From: Agelaius tricolor
Taxonomy: Eukaryota; Chordata; Aves; Passeriformes; Icteridae
DNA: 64,000 nucleotides
Reading direction: 5' to 3'
NCBI GenBank assembly: GCA_023055355.1
Contig: JALJCS010000010.1
Span: 22,707,001-22,771,000, forward strand
Shown piece after piece: positions 12,673 to 26,099 of the stretch (positions are counted from its first letter, which is position 1; every line of letters begins with the position of its first letter). The notes under the pieces are model-generated. The model had not been told where the DNA came from. It saw only the letters and a list, made by a program, of their open reading frames with translations, and did no database searches. The position numbers and the translations under genes were made by a program.

Positions 12673-14572
12673 AAAGCTTTGAACTACACCAGATTTGTTA
12701 GTTTTCATCCTAGCCATAATTTCTGTTGGTTTCTAGAGTTAGAGAGGTTTCCTTTCAGTCAGGTTCAAAATAAATTGTCTCCAGAAGATCCTTGAACCAA
12801 AAATGCCTGGAGATTAAGGAACATGCATGGTCTAGTTTTATATTCTTCACTAGTCCTTTTAGCCATCACCAGACCCTGGCTACTTGGCTTTGGTCTGAAC
12901 TATTGATGATGTTCCCCCATTTATTTTCTCGTGTACTGTTGATGTTTTCCATCGAACAGCTGCTGGGTAAAAAGAAAGGGGAACATAATGGGAAATATCT
13001 TGCTGGTTTTAAGCTCCAGGATCCTTTCATGCAAAAACAGCTGTATACTAGAAAATAAGTCATGTAGACACTGTTACACCTTGCAAGAATGATCCCTCTA
13101 CCCCAGCTCAGTTTTAAAGAGGGCGTGTTTGCTTTATGCTTTCCTGCATGATTTAAAATATTAATAGAATCCCACTCATGCCTAACCACAGAGAATTTAG
13201 AAAATTTGATATATTGTAAAAACTTATGGGGCACTTATAGTCATTTACACTTAATCATGGGCTAATGGAGTAGAGTGGGAACGGTGTGTGCAGCTTTCCC
13301 AACAGAAAGCTGTTGCAAATCGATTGGGCACCTCCTCCCCAGCCCAGCAGTGGGGCTGGGGCTTGCAGGAGCATGTCTAAGATTAGGTTGTAGCTCATTG
13401 TCTGCAGCACTAAAATTATGCCTACCCAAGCTGTGTTCAGTGCCTGTTATTTATCTTACCTGGAGCAGGGTAACAGGAGGCCATGATATCAGTGCCTACT
13501 CTCCTGATCATAAGCAATTATTTCCCCCATGTGTAGGAGGCTGTGAATATAAATATAGTTAAATATAGTTTTACCCCTATTTCCCTATTGTTCCACAAAG
13601 GCCTGAATTCTCTCTGCTGCATTTGGTATTAGCTGTCTTGCAGAACTTGGTACAATATATAACTGTTTTTTTGAAAATAAGACTTTATTCTCCCTTCTAT
13701 TTGTGGACCTCTGGTGAACAGATCGACATTTTCTCGAAGTTATTCAGTTTGAGAATAATTAGGGACATTGAAGCATGAAGTTTGAGGGAAAATGGAAAAG
13801 GAAGGCTGGTTCACTGGCTGTATATCACTTCTTTAGGGATGGTGTTTACTCAGCACTGAGATTCAACATCCAAGCTCTTTGCATTCAATTCTCTAACTTC
13901 AAGGCTTTGTTTCTCTTGTTTGAATTGAGCAGAATCAGGAATCAGCATAGTGGAGCTTTTTTTCGAAAATAATTGCTCTACATTAAATCTGAAATATTTG
14001 CTTACAATGACATTTTGAGTAAAAGTTTAAGCCCACATGAATTTGTGAGAATTGGGAGGTGTGACTTAAAAGGTTTATGAATAAATCTTAAGAAACTTGT
14101 TTAAATCTTTCCTGAAAACGTACAGAACTTTTTTTTTTCTTGAGGCTAATCCCCAGTTTATTCATTAAATAAATGTTTCTGCAATTTTCAGTTGCTGAGG
14201 AAACAAATCCAAAAACTACCAAGAGTCAGTCTGCTATTAGTAGTAGTAGCAGTAATTAGATTTGCCAAATCTGTTTGACAAGAGCCTCCATAGCCCTCAA
14301 ATCCTTTCCCAAGTGTGCTCTTACACCCAGAGCTCCATCAAGCTCCTGTGGGATTCTTTACAAATCTGCTTTCAAAGCTAACTGAGGAGGCTGGGCAGAG
14401 TGTGCCCCTCCACACACAGAGGTGCCATTTGGGCTGCTTTAGGGTACCAGGGGTCTGTGTGCAGTGAGCTGAGGGAAACAGGGCCTGCAGGCTACCAGAA
14501 TCCCTCTAGAGGAGCAGCTGGATGTCACTCAGCACATCCTACACCTCTGGAATGACCTTTAGCAGGTTTTTA
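12673..14572. other. Non-coding DNA before the CR1 fragment
   Basis: No recognisable exon. It contains an exact 10-bp duplication (AAATATAGTT twice at 13551-13570) and a short (TAG)n at 14236-14249. The last 280 bases, from about 14280, are richer in G+C than their surroundings, but I recognise no element in them. Confidence 0.45.
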
Positions 14573-14840
14573 TAGAATCACAACATTGCTGAGATTGGAC
14601 ATCATCTGATTCAAACACGATGATCAAAGTAGGGACAGCTAGGGCAGATTGTCCCCAACCATGTCCATTGTTTTTCTAACCATCACCAGGGATGGAGACT
14701 CCATAACCACCCTTTGCAACCAGTTCCAGTCCTTGTGTACCTGCACACTAAAAAGGTTTTTTTCCCTCTATTTTGAGGTGTTTGGATGCCAAGGCAGCTT
14801 AGAATATTAATCCTGTTATGTCTATCCTGAGTGCTCTGGT
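14573..14840 (-). mobile_element. CR1 LINE 3' fragment (degraded)
   Basis: CR1 is the dominant LINE of birds, and its copies usually keep only the 3' end. On the plus strand this copy begins with AGAATCACAACATTG, a decayed form of the terminal short repeat that CR1 carries. It then follows the familiar order: the 'ctgagattggacatcat' segment, 'accagggatggagactcca', 'caaccagttccagtcc', and a segment ending near 'cctgttatg'. This is the reverse complement of the sense strand, so the element points left. Divergence is considerable, no reading frame survives, and the inner end near 14840 is approximate. I see no target duplication, as expected for CR1. Confidence 0.85.
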
Positions 14841-14844
14841 CACC

Positions 14845-15440
14845 AGCCATCTTTCATTGACATATCCAGGTCCTTTTTTGAATAAGGGTAGGAAGTACAG
14901 GCAGCTGAGATCAACGTGCCAAAGATGTTTCAAACCAGTGTCCCTTTAGCTGCAAAGATCAGAGTATATTACATTAAATTCACAGTGGTCAGATTCATGT
15001 GATGAGAAACATGATGTGACTTTAATTTATCTGCTTCTCAGATTTCCTTGTGTCCCATCAGGACACCTTTTACTTCCCAGTATATGCTGGGATATTTAGA
15101 AGTACCTGTCCCATGGGGCAGAGTGTTGGGAAGGAAAGGAATCATACCTGTCACTTCCCTGCCTCCACCATGGGGGCAGGAGCTGGGAAATCTCACCTCA
15201 CTTCTATCCAAAGGAAAGAACATCAGCATCATATACATAATTTCTGAAATTTGCTAGTGGCATAAACATGCAGGGGTAATTCACAAGGCAGGGAGGAATC
15301 AGTTTTGCCATAGGAAGGCACCCTAGACAAAACCACATTGACAGAGCCTTTTGCAAAGAAATAGAAAAAGCAAATAGCTTTGCTATTCAGTGCAGCAGTC
15401 CAAGGATGTGAGTGAGCTGCAGGAGTGATGAATGTGAGGA
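14845..15440. other. Non-coding DNA between CR1 and minisatellites
   Basis: No element or exon recognised. Overlapping open frames at 15038-15257 on both strands are 65-70 codons and look like chance frames. Confidence 0.45.
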
Positions 15441-15442
15441 GA

Positions 15443-15489
15443 GCAGGGTGTGGATGCAGGGTGTGGATGCAGGGTGTGGATGCAGGGTG
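15443..15489 (+). repeat. Minisatellite, 13-bp unit, about 3.6 copies
   Basis: The unit GCAGGGTGTGGAT repeats at 15443, 15456 and 15469, followed by a partial copy from 15482. The full copies are identical. It lies about 45 bases from a second, unrelated tandem array within a GC-richer island. Confidence 0.9.
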
Positions 15490-15533
15490 AGCAGTCCCAC
15501 GGTCAGTGCCAGGGCCTGGCTGCTCCCAGCGCA

Positions 15534-15645
15534 GCAGCTCCTTGTGCTTGTCCCCAGGGCAGCTCCTTGTGCTTGTCCCCAGGGCAGCTCCTTGTGTTTG
15601 TCCCCAGGGCAGCTCCTTGTGCTTGTCCCCAGGGCAGCTGCTGTG
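15534..15645 (+). repeat. Minisatellite, 25-bp unit, about 4.5 copies
   Basis: Copies start at 15534, 15559, 15584 and 15609, with a partial copy at 15634. Each unit begins GCAGCTCCTTGTG and ends GTCCCCAGG, and only one substitution is visible among the four full copies (in the copy at 15584). Because 25 is not a multiple of three and no frame of the unit has a stop, several overlapping frames stay open here on both strands, including the longest frame of the window. Those frames are an artefact of the repeat and not genes. Confidence 0.92.
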
Positions 15646-15990
15646 CCACACAGCCATGCCCAGGGCTGCCTCTGCAGCTCACAACCCCATCACACACAAG
15701 GAAATCCCTGTGTCCAGCTGGCAGGCTGCTTTCAGACCTGGAAACCTCTCAAATGAAATACAAATCTGCCAAGGAATGGGGAAAGGGCCGTGCCCTGGTG
15801 AGAGCAGAGGAAGGGCTCTGCTGAGTGGGACCAAAGGGCTGCCCTGCCTGGCACTGCCACCAAAGGGCTCAGCATGGCTGTGTGAGCCTGGGCCCTGTCT
15901 GTGGGTGCTTCTCTGCTTCTCCTCGTGCTTCCCTGCATGGGCAGGCACTGCATCAGCAATGAGAGGTTGCACATCCTTGCCTATTACCTT
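15646..15990. other. GC-richer flank of the minisatellites
   Basis: The GC-rich character continues to about 15990, where AT-rich DNA resumes. I recognise no CpG-island promoter, exon or transposon here. The open frames running through it begin in or near the tandem array. Confidence 0.4.
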
Positions 15991-18978
15991 CAGTGTCTCT
16001 GCAGAGCTGTTTGCCACGATTTATTTTATTTCTTTTGAAGATGTTGGTATTGCTTTCTGCCTCCAGCTTCCTGTGGCAGCAATTTTTGTGGATTTTTGTA
16101 ATTTAATGGAACGTTTGGGTTTTTTTTTCTTTTGGTATTGCTATTGTTATTATTATATAACAGTGTAGCTTTGGGCCTGCTCAGAAGATCAACACTCTAT
16201 CCGACACTCACCTAATGTAATAGCCCTTGGTACCTTTCCAGTGAAGGAAGCCAGCCACCAGCCATTCCCTTCTAGTCATTCTATGCCTTTCTTTCATCTT
16301 TCTATGACAGAAGCAGCAACAAAACCAGATTTCACCCCATGGCAGGACAAGGAGTGTTGCAGCATCTCATTCTCCAAGGTGGAGCTGCATGCCTGCTAAA
16401 TGGAAGCAATTGATAACATCACTGTTGCTATGGTCTGAGAATTTTATTGTATGTTGGTTAGATGCTTGGAAACTTACTGATTTTGTCAGGTAGAACAAAG
16501 ATGGGTGAAGAAAAATCCATACACATTAAAATTTTGAGTCAAAATCTGAATATTTTTTGACTAATCATTGCAGATGTGATTGTATAAGCCCAGGCCATGG
16601 TTCTGCATGACCTAAGCTAAGATAGGACAACATATATCCCATGATTCTAAATGCTTGAGGACAAGGACCATGTATCTTTCTCTCTCTTCTAGAGACAAAA
16701 TATGCCTCAAGTATTTAAGGACTATCTACAGGAACTTGACCTTGTAGTAACACCTCACCTAGTAACAGCACACCATCCAAGTTTTGCTAGCATGAACAAT
16801 CACAAAAAGAGAATTTCAGAGCCATGAAAGTCGTGGTGGATTTTAAGCTAATGGCCCAAGAAGGAGAGTGGAAACAGCAGTACTTTATGATTTCCCTGAC
16901 CCTTGGAACAAAATGATAGGCTAGCTCAAATGGCTCATAATAATCTGTAGGTTTAATATCTGAAACAAAAAAAAAAATCAATGCAGAAATCTGAATAATG
17001 GATATGTTTGAGGAACTCTATCCTCCCCAGTGATAACCAAAAATAAAAGGTAAAATTTATCAGACACACTATTGGGAATTCATTGAAATCTGTTCTGTGG
17101 GAAGTGATGTGGGCAGATATCTTCCCCCTGCAGATCCATAAAGCAACTTTCATAGAAATAATTTCAACTTGTCAATTCCATTTCTGCCATAAGAATTTTG
17201 CCAGTTTTTATGAGCTAGAGTTGGTGAAATTCTGCTGCTTGCTGTTGCAAGCACCTGATCAGTCCCTTTGAGTGGATTTTTTTCTGCAGCCACAAGCAGC
17301 TTGGGTCCTTCACAACAGGAATAAAAGCATTACAACTTGCAGTTAAAACTAGATGATTTTTTTTTCCCTTGAAAAGAGCATAGGAAAATGAGATACATTG
17401 TTGACATATCCCTGATTATTTTTTATCCTTTCTCTTTATGAAAATTTTAGGAAACAAAAATTGTTCCATGAAAGTGGGTGTCTTTATGAAGAAGAAAGGT
17501 GCTGCAGAAGCAAAAGAATTAAAAAAACTATTTATCCTCAAACAACCTGATTCTCAGATGTAGCTCATCCCCCTGAGAAAAATTAATTTTGATTTATTTG
17601 GCTTGAGGAAAAGCAGCCTTTGGAACTCCCTTGCTGGCTTTTTCCACTTGGGATTTTGCTAACATGGTTCCCATGAGATTTGCTGGCCATTTCTACAGAT
17701 ATCTGAAGTGTAGATCTGTTTTGGAAAGAGCAGATCTAGAGAATGAATTAGTCTGTTGAGGTGCATCTCGTACTCTTTGCTTGAATAAAATTTCCATTGA
17801 AGGAGGAAAATAATGGTTTTTTTCTGTCAGCTGGCACTAAGCTCAGTGTGATCTGTCTTGAGGTTGTTAGGATGATTCTCTGCAATCTCTTGGCCTGGGT
17901 GCCAGCTTGGAACGGGGCTGCAAACACAGAATATCTGTTCTGGTTGTGTTCTCCACGTGGTTGATACTTTTTCTTCCTGCTCTAGAGAGATCTCACTGCC
18001 TGTGTATAAAACACATTGCTGATTTCTTTGAACTTCTTTTATTTACATTCTCACAAATCCTTTTTAATCAGGCTATTTACTAAATTTGTTTTCTCCAGAA
18101 ATAGCACGGCATTAACTTGTGGCAAATGACATTTCAGCTCGTGACATCTCTCACTTAAATTAGTTTCAAGTGATTTTGAGTAAATTTGTGATTACATTAA
18201 GCATGGGTTTTAAGAGAATATTTTGCCATCCAGTATTCCACATAGTAATGAGGTAGAAACTCTTTCCATCTCACCTTCCTCTGGCAGTATGCAATGAGCT
18301 CAGTGACTTCAAGGGCTGAACCATGAAGGTTTTGCACAGAAGAACGGGAAGAGTTGAATCACAGAGCATTAAGAAGAAAAGATGATAGAAGCATGTCACA
18401 ATAAATCCAGGTTCTTAAGGGTTTGTTAAGGGGAGAGGGAGGGAAGATCCCTAGTAATCTCTGTATGTCTGACAGGTATCAGAGGGAAGTGTGTATCCGT
18501 GTATCACTCAAGTGCTCTCTAATCCTGCTTTGGAATCTTAATAATCTGTAGGATTTTATGCATTAAGTCATTTCTTCTCTATTGTAGAAAATTAATGTTT
18601 AAAAAACATAAAAATTCAACAGTTGAAAAGTAAACATTAAAAAATGAGAAAGAAATTGGTTGTGATTAAGTAGAGAGATTCTGAATTAAAATTTTCATTT
18701 CCAAACGACCTAAGAGAACAAGACATCAACATGTCTCCATTTCTCACCATGTAAAAGCCAGGACTAATCCTCACTGTGAGGTCCAGAAAGGAGATTTTTT
18801 TTGCCCCTCTCTCAGCAGGGACAGCATTGGTGTCCTCCCACCTCCTCGTGCAGAAGCCCTGGTGAGGCCCAGCCCCTGCAGCTCCTGCCCATGAGCAGGG
18901 TGGGCACAGGCCCTGCGAGAGCACTCATGGGAAAGGCTGAGGCTGGCACTCCACATCTGCTTTGTGCCATGTCTCCTG

Positions 18979-18998
18979 GACAGACAGACAGACAGACA
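18979..18998 (+). repeat. (GACA)5 microsatellite
   Basis: Five perfect GACA units inside a GC-richer patch. Confidence 0.85.
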
Positions 18999-21900
18999 CT
19001 GCCCAAGGGCCCTGTGGCAGCAGTGGGTTGGCAGCTGCCCCCAGGGTGGCCTTGGTGTGCAATTCAAACGTTATTTTATAGCAGAAACCTCCTCCTACCA
19101 CTGGCAGCAAGCTCTCAGACTGCCTGCTAGGCGAACAGGGAGCTTTATTTAGCCCAGACACACAGAAATAGAAGTCTTTCCCATTGCCCAGCACTGCAGC
19201 TCTTCTACTGACTAAAATCCCAGTTAAACTAACTACTATTCAAGCTGTTGATATTCTGCTGTACAAGGTTTCAGCTGTGTGTCACTACGTATATCAAGGA
19301 TTCTTTAAAAAATGTATCAAGAAGCAGCTGTAGTGTCTACCTGAAAATCTTGTAAAAGTTTCCAAATCCCAAGAGATTATGAAAAATCAGAGTAATGTGA
19401 AGGTTCTTTTAATAGCAATAAAAGTCTAGTTTGATTTTTATTGATTTTTTTTTTATCACTTCAGTCTTCAATTTGCATTTATGTCACATTTTCTGTCTTT
19501 TCTCCGAAATCACAAGGAATGAAATCTATTTGAAAAACAGTGAAAAAGCAAGAACAGGAAAGCCAAGGCAGAAGTGTTAACTGGTTTAATGTTATTGAGC
19601 TTAAAACATCAAATATTTTGAAAGTCAGAAAGAAATGTTATGCTGTTCCCTTTGTTTGGAAAAATAAACAAATCCTGTTTACCAACAAATAACTCAGTAA
19701 TTTAAAAAATAAAAATGATTGCTAATTAAAACAAACAATCACTCAGAAAAGAAATCGTGAATAGCAATTAACCATTCTTATTCCTTTTGACTGTGGTTAT
19801 TTCTTCTTCTTCATCTTTTTTTTTTCTTTTTTATAGATATACTCTTTTTATAAAATGATTGTGTTTAACTTGAAAGAACCTTAAAAAATTAGTCACTTTG
19901 TCAAGTAACCATATATAAGTACCAGGGAACAATTAGGCTGTGGTAATGCTTTTTTGTGCTAGGACTTCTGACTTCAGTTGCTAGAAACCCTCGTTGCAGC
20001 TCTTCTTTGTTCTGATGAATCCATCTCTATCTTTCTTCTAACAGTATAACAAAAAGGCACATAATTTAAGACTTCAAAATTCTTTCCAAACATTTAAGTT
20101 TGTTTTGGTTTGCTTTTGGGTTTGTTCCTATGTCCCTGCCTTTGACAAGCAGTCAATCTTCAGTACAAGCTTTATGATTTATAGCTCATACAACTGGATC
20201 AAAAATGCTTGTGAGGTTCAGGTTGTTATATCAGTCTTCTCCAGAACTACAGGATATAAATAAACATAGAAAATTTAGGCTGAATATGGTAATAAAAGGC
20301 CACATATCTTGACTTTTGCATTTAGCTACTAAAAGGCAGGAAAAACCATTGAATATGCATGGAAATTTTAACTCCAAGCTGGAAAGTTTATTTATCAATC
20401 CCCTGAAAGCCTTCTTAAGACTATTACATGTGTGAACGAACAGAAATAACACTGAAATCAAATGCTATTTGCAAACTCATTTGACAGGTGAAGCACTGAA
20501 ATGACTCTTCCTGTTTTCCATGCCAGTGGTTCTGCTGCATTCTTGGGATCTGGTCTTACAGAAAGGTTGATTCTGCCCTGGACTGCTGCATGGTGCCCTG
20601 GCAGTAAATAGGATGATACTGGGGGGTGGCAGGGATACTTTTATGACTGGGATCACATATATATTTCCATGATTTTTTGCAAAGAAAAATTAATAATCTG
20701 ATAAGAAAAAAAAATCAATATAAAAGGAGACACATCTGCCCTTATTTGTTTGGGAAATATATCCCAAAATATGCTCACAAGAACCATATTTCTGTCTCAT
20801 TTTTCAAATACAGTTAAATTCAGAGGGGTAACCATATTGCTGTTCCTCTCACATTATCGAAGGTCAAGTGAATTTTCATAGTTATATAAAAGCTTAGAAA
20901 TAAAAATGCATAAAAAATGTTAGAATATATTGGCAAAAAAAAAAAAATCTGAAGTTTGAGTAACAGCTTTAAAAATATGTATTTCTCATAGAGAAATCCC
21001 AAGAAAAATTCCACCCTGAAAGGCAAAATAATGATTTGTTTCCAGCTTGCTCCCAGCCAGCAGGTAAGGTACATATCTTTGACCTCTTCAACTGCAGACC
21101 TTTTCAGCCTAAAAAAAGCTGCCTGGGTGCAGCAAACTGCTCTTTGGAGAGGCAATGAAGCTCACATGGTAGGAAGAAATTTATCACAGACAGGTACCTG
21201 CACAAATAGCCAGAAACCAGCCAAGCTTTTTTGTAATTCTTATCTAAACTTCTGACAAACCTGATGGGACTTGGCTGGCCATTCCCAGGCAGTGTAAACT
21301 ATTCCATGTTCATCCCAGTTTTCTCTGGCTTGCAGTTTAGGTGACTCATGTTACAGCAGGAACCTCCAGGGAGGAGAGTGTTGGAAGGTGGAAAAGGGAA
21401 GAGAAGAAAGAGGCTAAATGTTTTCATCTGGAAGTGTTTGGAGGGTGTGCATGAGGTGGGAAACTTGACTTCATACACCAGGCAGAACTGAGTTTGTTGA
21501 GGATTCTGCTTATTTTAAGATATCCAAATTGCAGATGAGCAGAGTTTTTTTTCCATTAAAATTATTTAATCACATGAGTCTCAAAATATATCAGAAATAT
21601 AAAGAGAGGAACAAAGCAGTCTGGGAATGAAATACCAGACATTGATCATAAAGCTGTGATTAAATATTTTGCTGTCAAAATGCCTCTGTGAACAGAATAG
21701 CTTTTTTTACAGAACATGTTTGTCCATTATATTTAGATTTCAGTGTTTTCCTATATCTTATTTTTAATTAAAAAAAGCTAAGAACAGAAAGAATTGATTT
21801 AAAAATATTTCGCTCAGAAGTTAATCTCCAATAAAATAATAAGTTCTGTGAGTGCAGAAGAAATTTCAGTGTTTCCTAAATAATAGCAAAAAAATTCATC

Positions 21901-22259
21901 ACATTCATAGAAATCGGGGATTTTAAAACAAAATCTTATTTTCCATTACTAAAAGTGTTTTCAACTTTATGACTTTTAAAATTGAAGAGCTGTCAAGAAG
22001 AAACACCTTTAGGAAATGCATTGCATTTATATCTCTCTAAAAGAGGTTGAATTCAGAGTATTGATTTACGTAGAAAAAGAAAAAAGCCCTTGAAGGGTCT
22101 CTAAACCTTTTACTTTTTCAGCTTTCTAACTTCAAGGCTTTATTGTATAGCAGATTTACATCTGACATTTGGAGTAAATTTCAAGAGGTCTCAGAAGAAC
22201 CTGAGCTCTACAAGCATGCAGTACCCTTTTAAGTCTACCAGCAGAGTTGCTCTAGTCCA

Positions 22260-22590
22260 GACCTGCATTAAAGAAAGCACAGCCGGGTAATTTGATATGC
22301 TCAGACTTCAGATTTGTGGGCTGTTGTATCCAATCAGTGTAATCATTATAGTGTTATGATCAAGGAAAAAAATGCTGCTCTACAGCACCATCTCTGCCTC
22401 ACTAATATAATAACAAATATGGGGCTTCAGCGATGTGGTGCAGTTTGAATTACTTTGTGTGGTATGAGTATACATAAACAAACATACTAATCTTTTAATG
22501 TGATCTCTTTCAAGTAGGAAAAATAGCAATATGTCAACTCATGCAGACTGTAAAGCCACTAAGTAAGCCATCAGCATGTTTTATCAGTCC
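22260..22590. other. Candidate conserved non-coding block
   Basis: Complex AT-rich sequence with several TAAT-type and CCAAT-like words (CCAATCAG near 22330, TAATCATTA near 22340) and no simple repeats, frames or transposon signature. This texture is common in vertebrate enhancers. The call is inference only. Confidence 0.15.
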
Positions 22591-25269
22591 TGCCTCTTCC
22601 TATGAGCCACACAACATTTTGTGACCCTTCCAAAACAGCCTTGATCTATTTATCCATAGAGATCTCTGTGACTGTCCATGGACACTTGACTGGAGTCAGC
22701 ATTTAACAGAGGAACCAGAGACAAGCTACACAGACACAAACCTAGTTTGTTATTGTTTTTATTTAAAGCTTTCCCTCATCCATTCCCACTTCTCATTCAC
22801 TTCTTGTTGGACTAATCCTAGTGCATCTGAAGATTTTTCTTTGCTATGACAATAGTCTCAGTTTTCTGTAGTTCCCAAGCTGGTATAGCTGGACTGCAGA
22901 TATATATGCTTCTAGGTACCCAGTTGTTTTTTAATCCATTTTCATTCATCTGATTTGTGACTCTGCAAATGAAAAGACATATGTCTTGTTTGGGCTTCAG
23001 AGAAGAAAAATGCTATAAGAGAAGTAAGATTTTTTGTGACTGTTTTCCTGGCCTCTCTCCCATTATTTTGACTGCATTACACTTTGAATATTTTTTTTAA
23101 ATGTATCTGGGAACTATCAATCTGAAAAAATAGCATTTAGTCTGACGTAATAAACAAAAACGTGTTTGCTTTTTAAATTTTGATTTTTGGTTTTGATGTT
23201 TTTTAGTTCTATGTGGCTTAATAACTCTCTAACTTTCCAACAAAATCATTCAAGATTCCATGTTTGCTTGTTTGTGAGCCAAGGTGACAGTTTTTTTCAC
23301 ACTTTTATAGTTCAGCTGAAAAGAACATTTTTGTGTATTAAACTCAGCAACATGCAAGGAATTTGAGGGGCAGCAGAATGAAATATGGCAGAGCAAAGTG
23401 GAAGGACATCCCAAAGACCTCATGTCAACCACTGTGTTACTGTACACCTCAGGTTCCCTTCCTGCATAAATGTAGTATGTTGCTTTCCCCTTTTTGCAAA
23501 TTCTGATAGTATCAAGGCTCAAACACTTAACAAATCTGTTTTTTGGGAAGCACTGTGACAGAGCCATGTATTTTCTTGCACTTGAACCTTTCAAAAGCTG
23601 AATAATATGTCCTTCTTGGCTATAAAATACAGAAATGAGAGGGATATTAGTTTTTATTGTTTTTAAAGAACTTGTTTCAGATCAGGAAATATCTCTCCTG
23701 GTTGACTTGACTGTCACATTGTCTACCCTTCATCTGCAGACTTTTCTTTTTGTTCTTGTGATAATTGCAATATTCAGTGTGCATCTTTGGTGACTGTTCA
23801 GCTGATGTCTCAGTGTGCAGCAGAGAGGCAAGAGGCTTCCCTCTGCAGCAGATTGATAATTTGCAGATCTCTTGGTTATTATATTGGCATGGTTTACAAA
23901 AGAACAAAAAAGTTTTTTAAAAATTGCCAAAATCAATTACTCCTTTTATGATCAGTTGTGACTTGGGTGGAAAAAGAAAAGAAATCAAAAGTGAGTATCA
24001 AAACCATGATGCTTGAGGTGACATAAGAAAGATTTGCTTTTATCCTGTTGTGATCATCTGTGGCTGGGAGCCTGAGTCTCTACTGGCAGAATATAGGAGC
24101 CACAGGATGCTCATTCCAGCTGCTATGTGAGGTTGCATTTTCTTCCATCAGGACGAGTCAAACACAGATTACCAGCTGTCTGACACTTCCTTCATGAACA
24201 AAGAATTGGATCCCCAAGTAATTACTTTTACAGTGACTTCTATGAGCCCCTTGTCAGATCCAAAATTTGGATTAGGGTTGCATTTCTAAGAGCTAAAGGG
24301 CTTACCTGAGATATGTGGGATGTATGCTGGATGTGTTCGTAGGGATTAACAGCAAAATGAATATCCAGGTCCCAGAAGCAAGCACAAAAACTGCCACTAA
24401 TGTCAGTAGAAGCTGGATAGGACTGCTAAAAAAAATTTCCTAGGTGAAAATAGGACATTTCTAGTTTTACCTACAAGGAAAAATGTCTCTGGAGAATTAC
24501 TCCCTGTAAAATAGTGATGCAATATTTGGAGCTTTTGTATTTCCTTATTTCACACCCTGTATCTGATCTGTAGTTATGCACAGCCAGATATGAACTAGTT
24601 TTGGAGCCTTGTGTAACATATCACTATGTTGTTTAGAAAGATGCATTACTCTGTATTTATATTTAGGTCAAAGAGTTTTCTCACAGTTTTGCAGTGAGTG
24701 TAGTACATAAAAGGATAATGTAGATGTGAAAAATAGTGCAGTTTGAGATTATTTCAAAGGGAGAAGGGCTTTGTATAAATCACCAATATATTTCAAATGG
24801 TCTTCATCTTATGCAAGCACAAAAATATCTTATGCTTTCACTGGAAATGGAAAAACAATAGAAATAGAAGAGTTTCATTAGTACTTCTTCCCTAATCACT
24901 CACAACAACCATCAGCTACTGGGAGAAGGGATGAAGGAGGATTTCTAAAGCCCCTCAAAATCAATTGAAAGATTTTAATACATTCTTTGGATGTTGAATA
25001 ATTTGGAGTGAGCAGTGGCAATTTCTGAAAATTTCTCTGAAAAACTTAAACTTGCTTGACTAAGTCATAGAACAGGTGTTACTTTGTAAAAGTGCTCAGA
25101 TCTCTTTCATGTTCAAATTTGGCTTGTTCTCACCTCAACACTCTTTGAAGAAAAGCACTTAATATGTCATTAAAACAGGAAGAAGGATAATTTTTTCCTT
25201 CTCCAAGCTATCCTTATATAGAGTAGGTACGTAATGAGGACCGTCCAGAAGAGGACAATGATTTAAAAA

Positions 25270-25500
25270 GCTATAAAATTAGTAAAGATGAGAGAAATTG
25301 GAGTTTTTCACTTCAGAAAAAGAAAATTCATAGGAATTTGCTGTGGTGTTCCCTAAATGTGAAAAATATCACTGAAAAGACAAAAAGAATGGACTTATTT
25401 CTGAGGATAATGTACTGAATTCAGCTACATGCAGATTAGACACTGAGGAAAGATTCCTAGTAGTGGGAGTTGGGGAAGCAGCAGTCAGGGTTGGGACACA
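25270..25500 (+). mobile_element. Probable ancient CR1/L3-like remnant
   Basis: The segment follows, with heavy decay, the order of a CR1-type 3' region: a Glu/Lys-rich purine stretch, then 'ggacttatttctgag', then 'gcagattagacactgaggaaagattcct', resembling the CR1 segment normally read as 'gattagacattaggaaaaacttcct'. Boundaries are guesses and no end repeat is visible. It could be chance similarity; a RepeatMasker run would decide. Confidence 0.35.
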
Positions 25501-26099
25501 TGAGGTCCAAAAAAGTTAGAAAATGGCTGTCAGGAGAGTTGGGTAGAGACAGTCTTTATCCTATGTTAACTCTCTTATCTCCTAGATGAAAATAGTTAAA
25601 TCTGTTGAGTTGCAATGTAATTCTCCTTGGAGCATTAATTGCCTACCACCTGCCAAGACCCCAAATTTTAAACAAGATTTCATTTGTTATTATCATGTTC
25701 ATCTTCAACACAGTCCTCTGACTGCCTGTGTATTGCTGATCCAAATCCTCATTAAATCAGCGATTTCTAATTTTTTTTTAAATCCACGTACAAATCCCAA
25801 ATCTTCTTTTTATTAAGTATTCACCCTGCAAATTTGGAAAAGTAGTAATTTTGTAAAATGATCTTTGTCTTGCTGAGGTTACTGTTTGTTGGTTCTGGAT
25901 TTGCTTGTATTGCTGTTCAGTGCAGACAGTTGACCTGATTTTTATCAATTTATTCCCAAAGCAACTTTTCATCTAAAATTCTAAAGTAATTCCCGTTTAA
26001 TTTTATACACATTATTGTCTTTGGCTGCTAAGCACCAAAGTAAGATTAATCCTCTTTAAGAAGAGGAGGGGGGAAAAAAGGAAAAAAATGTGCACTTGA

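Larger units (their letters stand above)
15991..25265. other. Long AT-rich non-coding stretch
   Basis: Nine kilobases with no recognisable gene. Poly-A and poly-T runs, for example at 20935-20947, and a (GACA)5 repeat at 18979-18998 are the only simple repeats of note. A GC-richer patch at about 18800-19030 contains overlapping 60-110-codon frames on both strands and no known element. The block at about 22260-22590 has the complex, non-repetitive AT-rich texture of a possible conserved element. Confidence 0.45.

Noticed and set aside
15506..16168. 220-codon plus-strand open frame, the longest in the window
   Set aside because: It starts next to the 25-bp minisatellite, whose unit has no stop in several frames; the protein changes frame register with each unit and has no domain. 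Competing frames are open on both strands.
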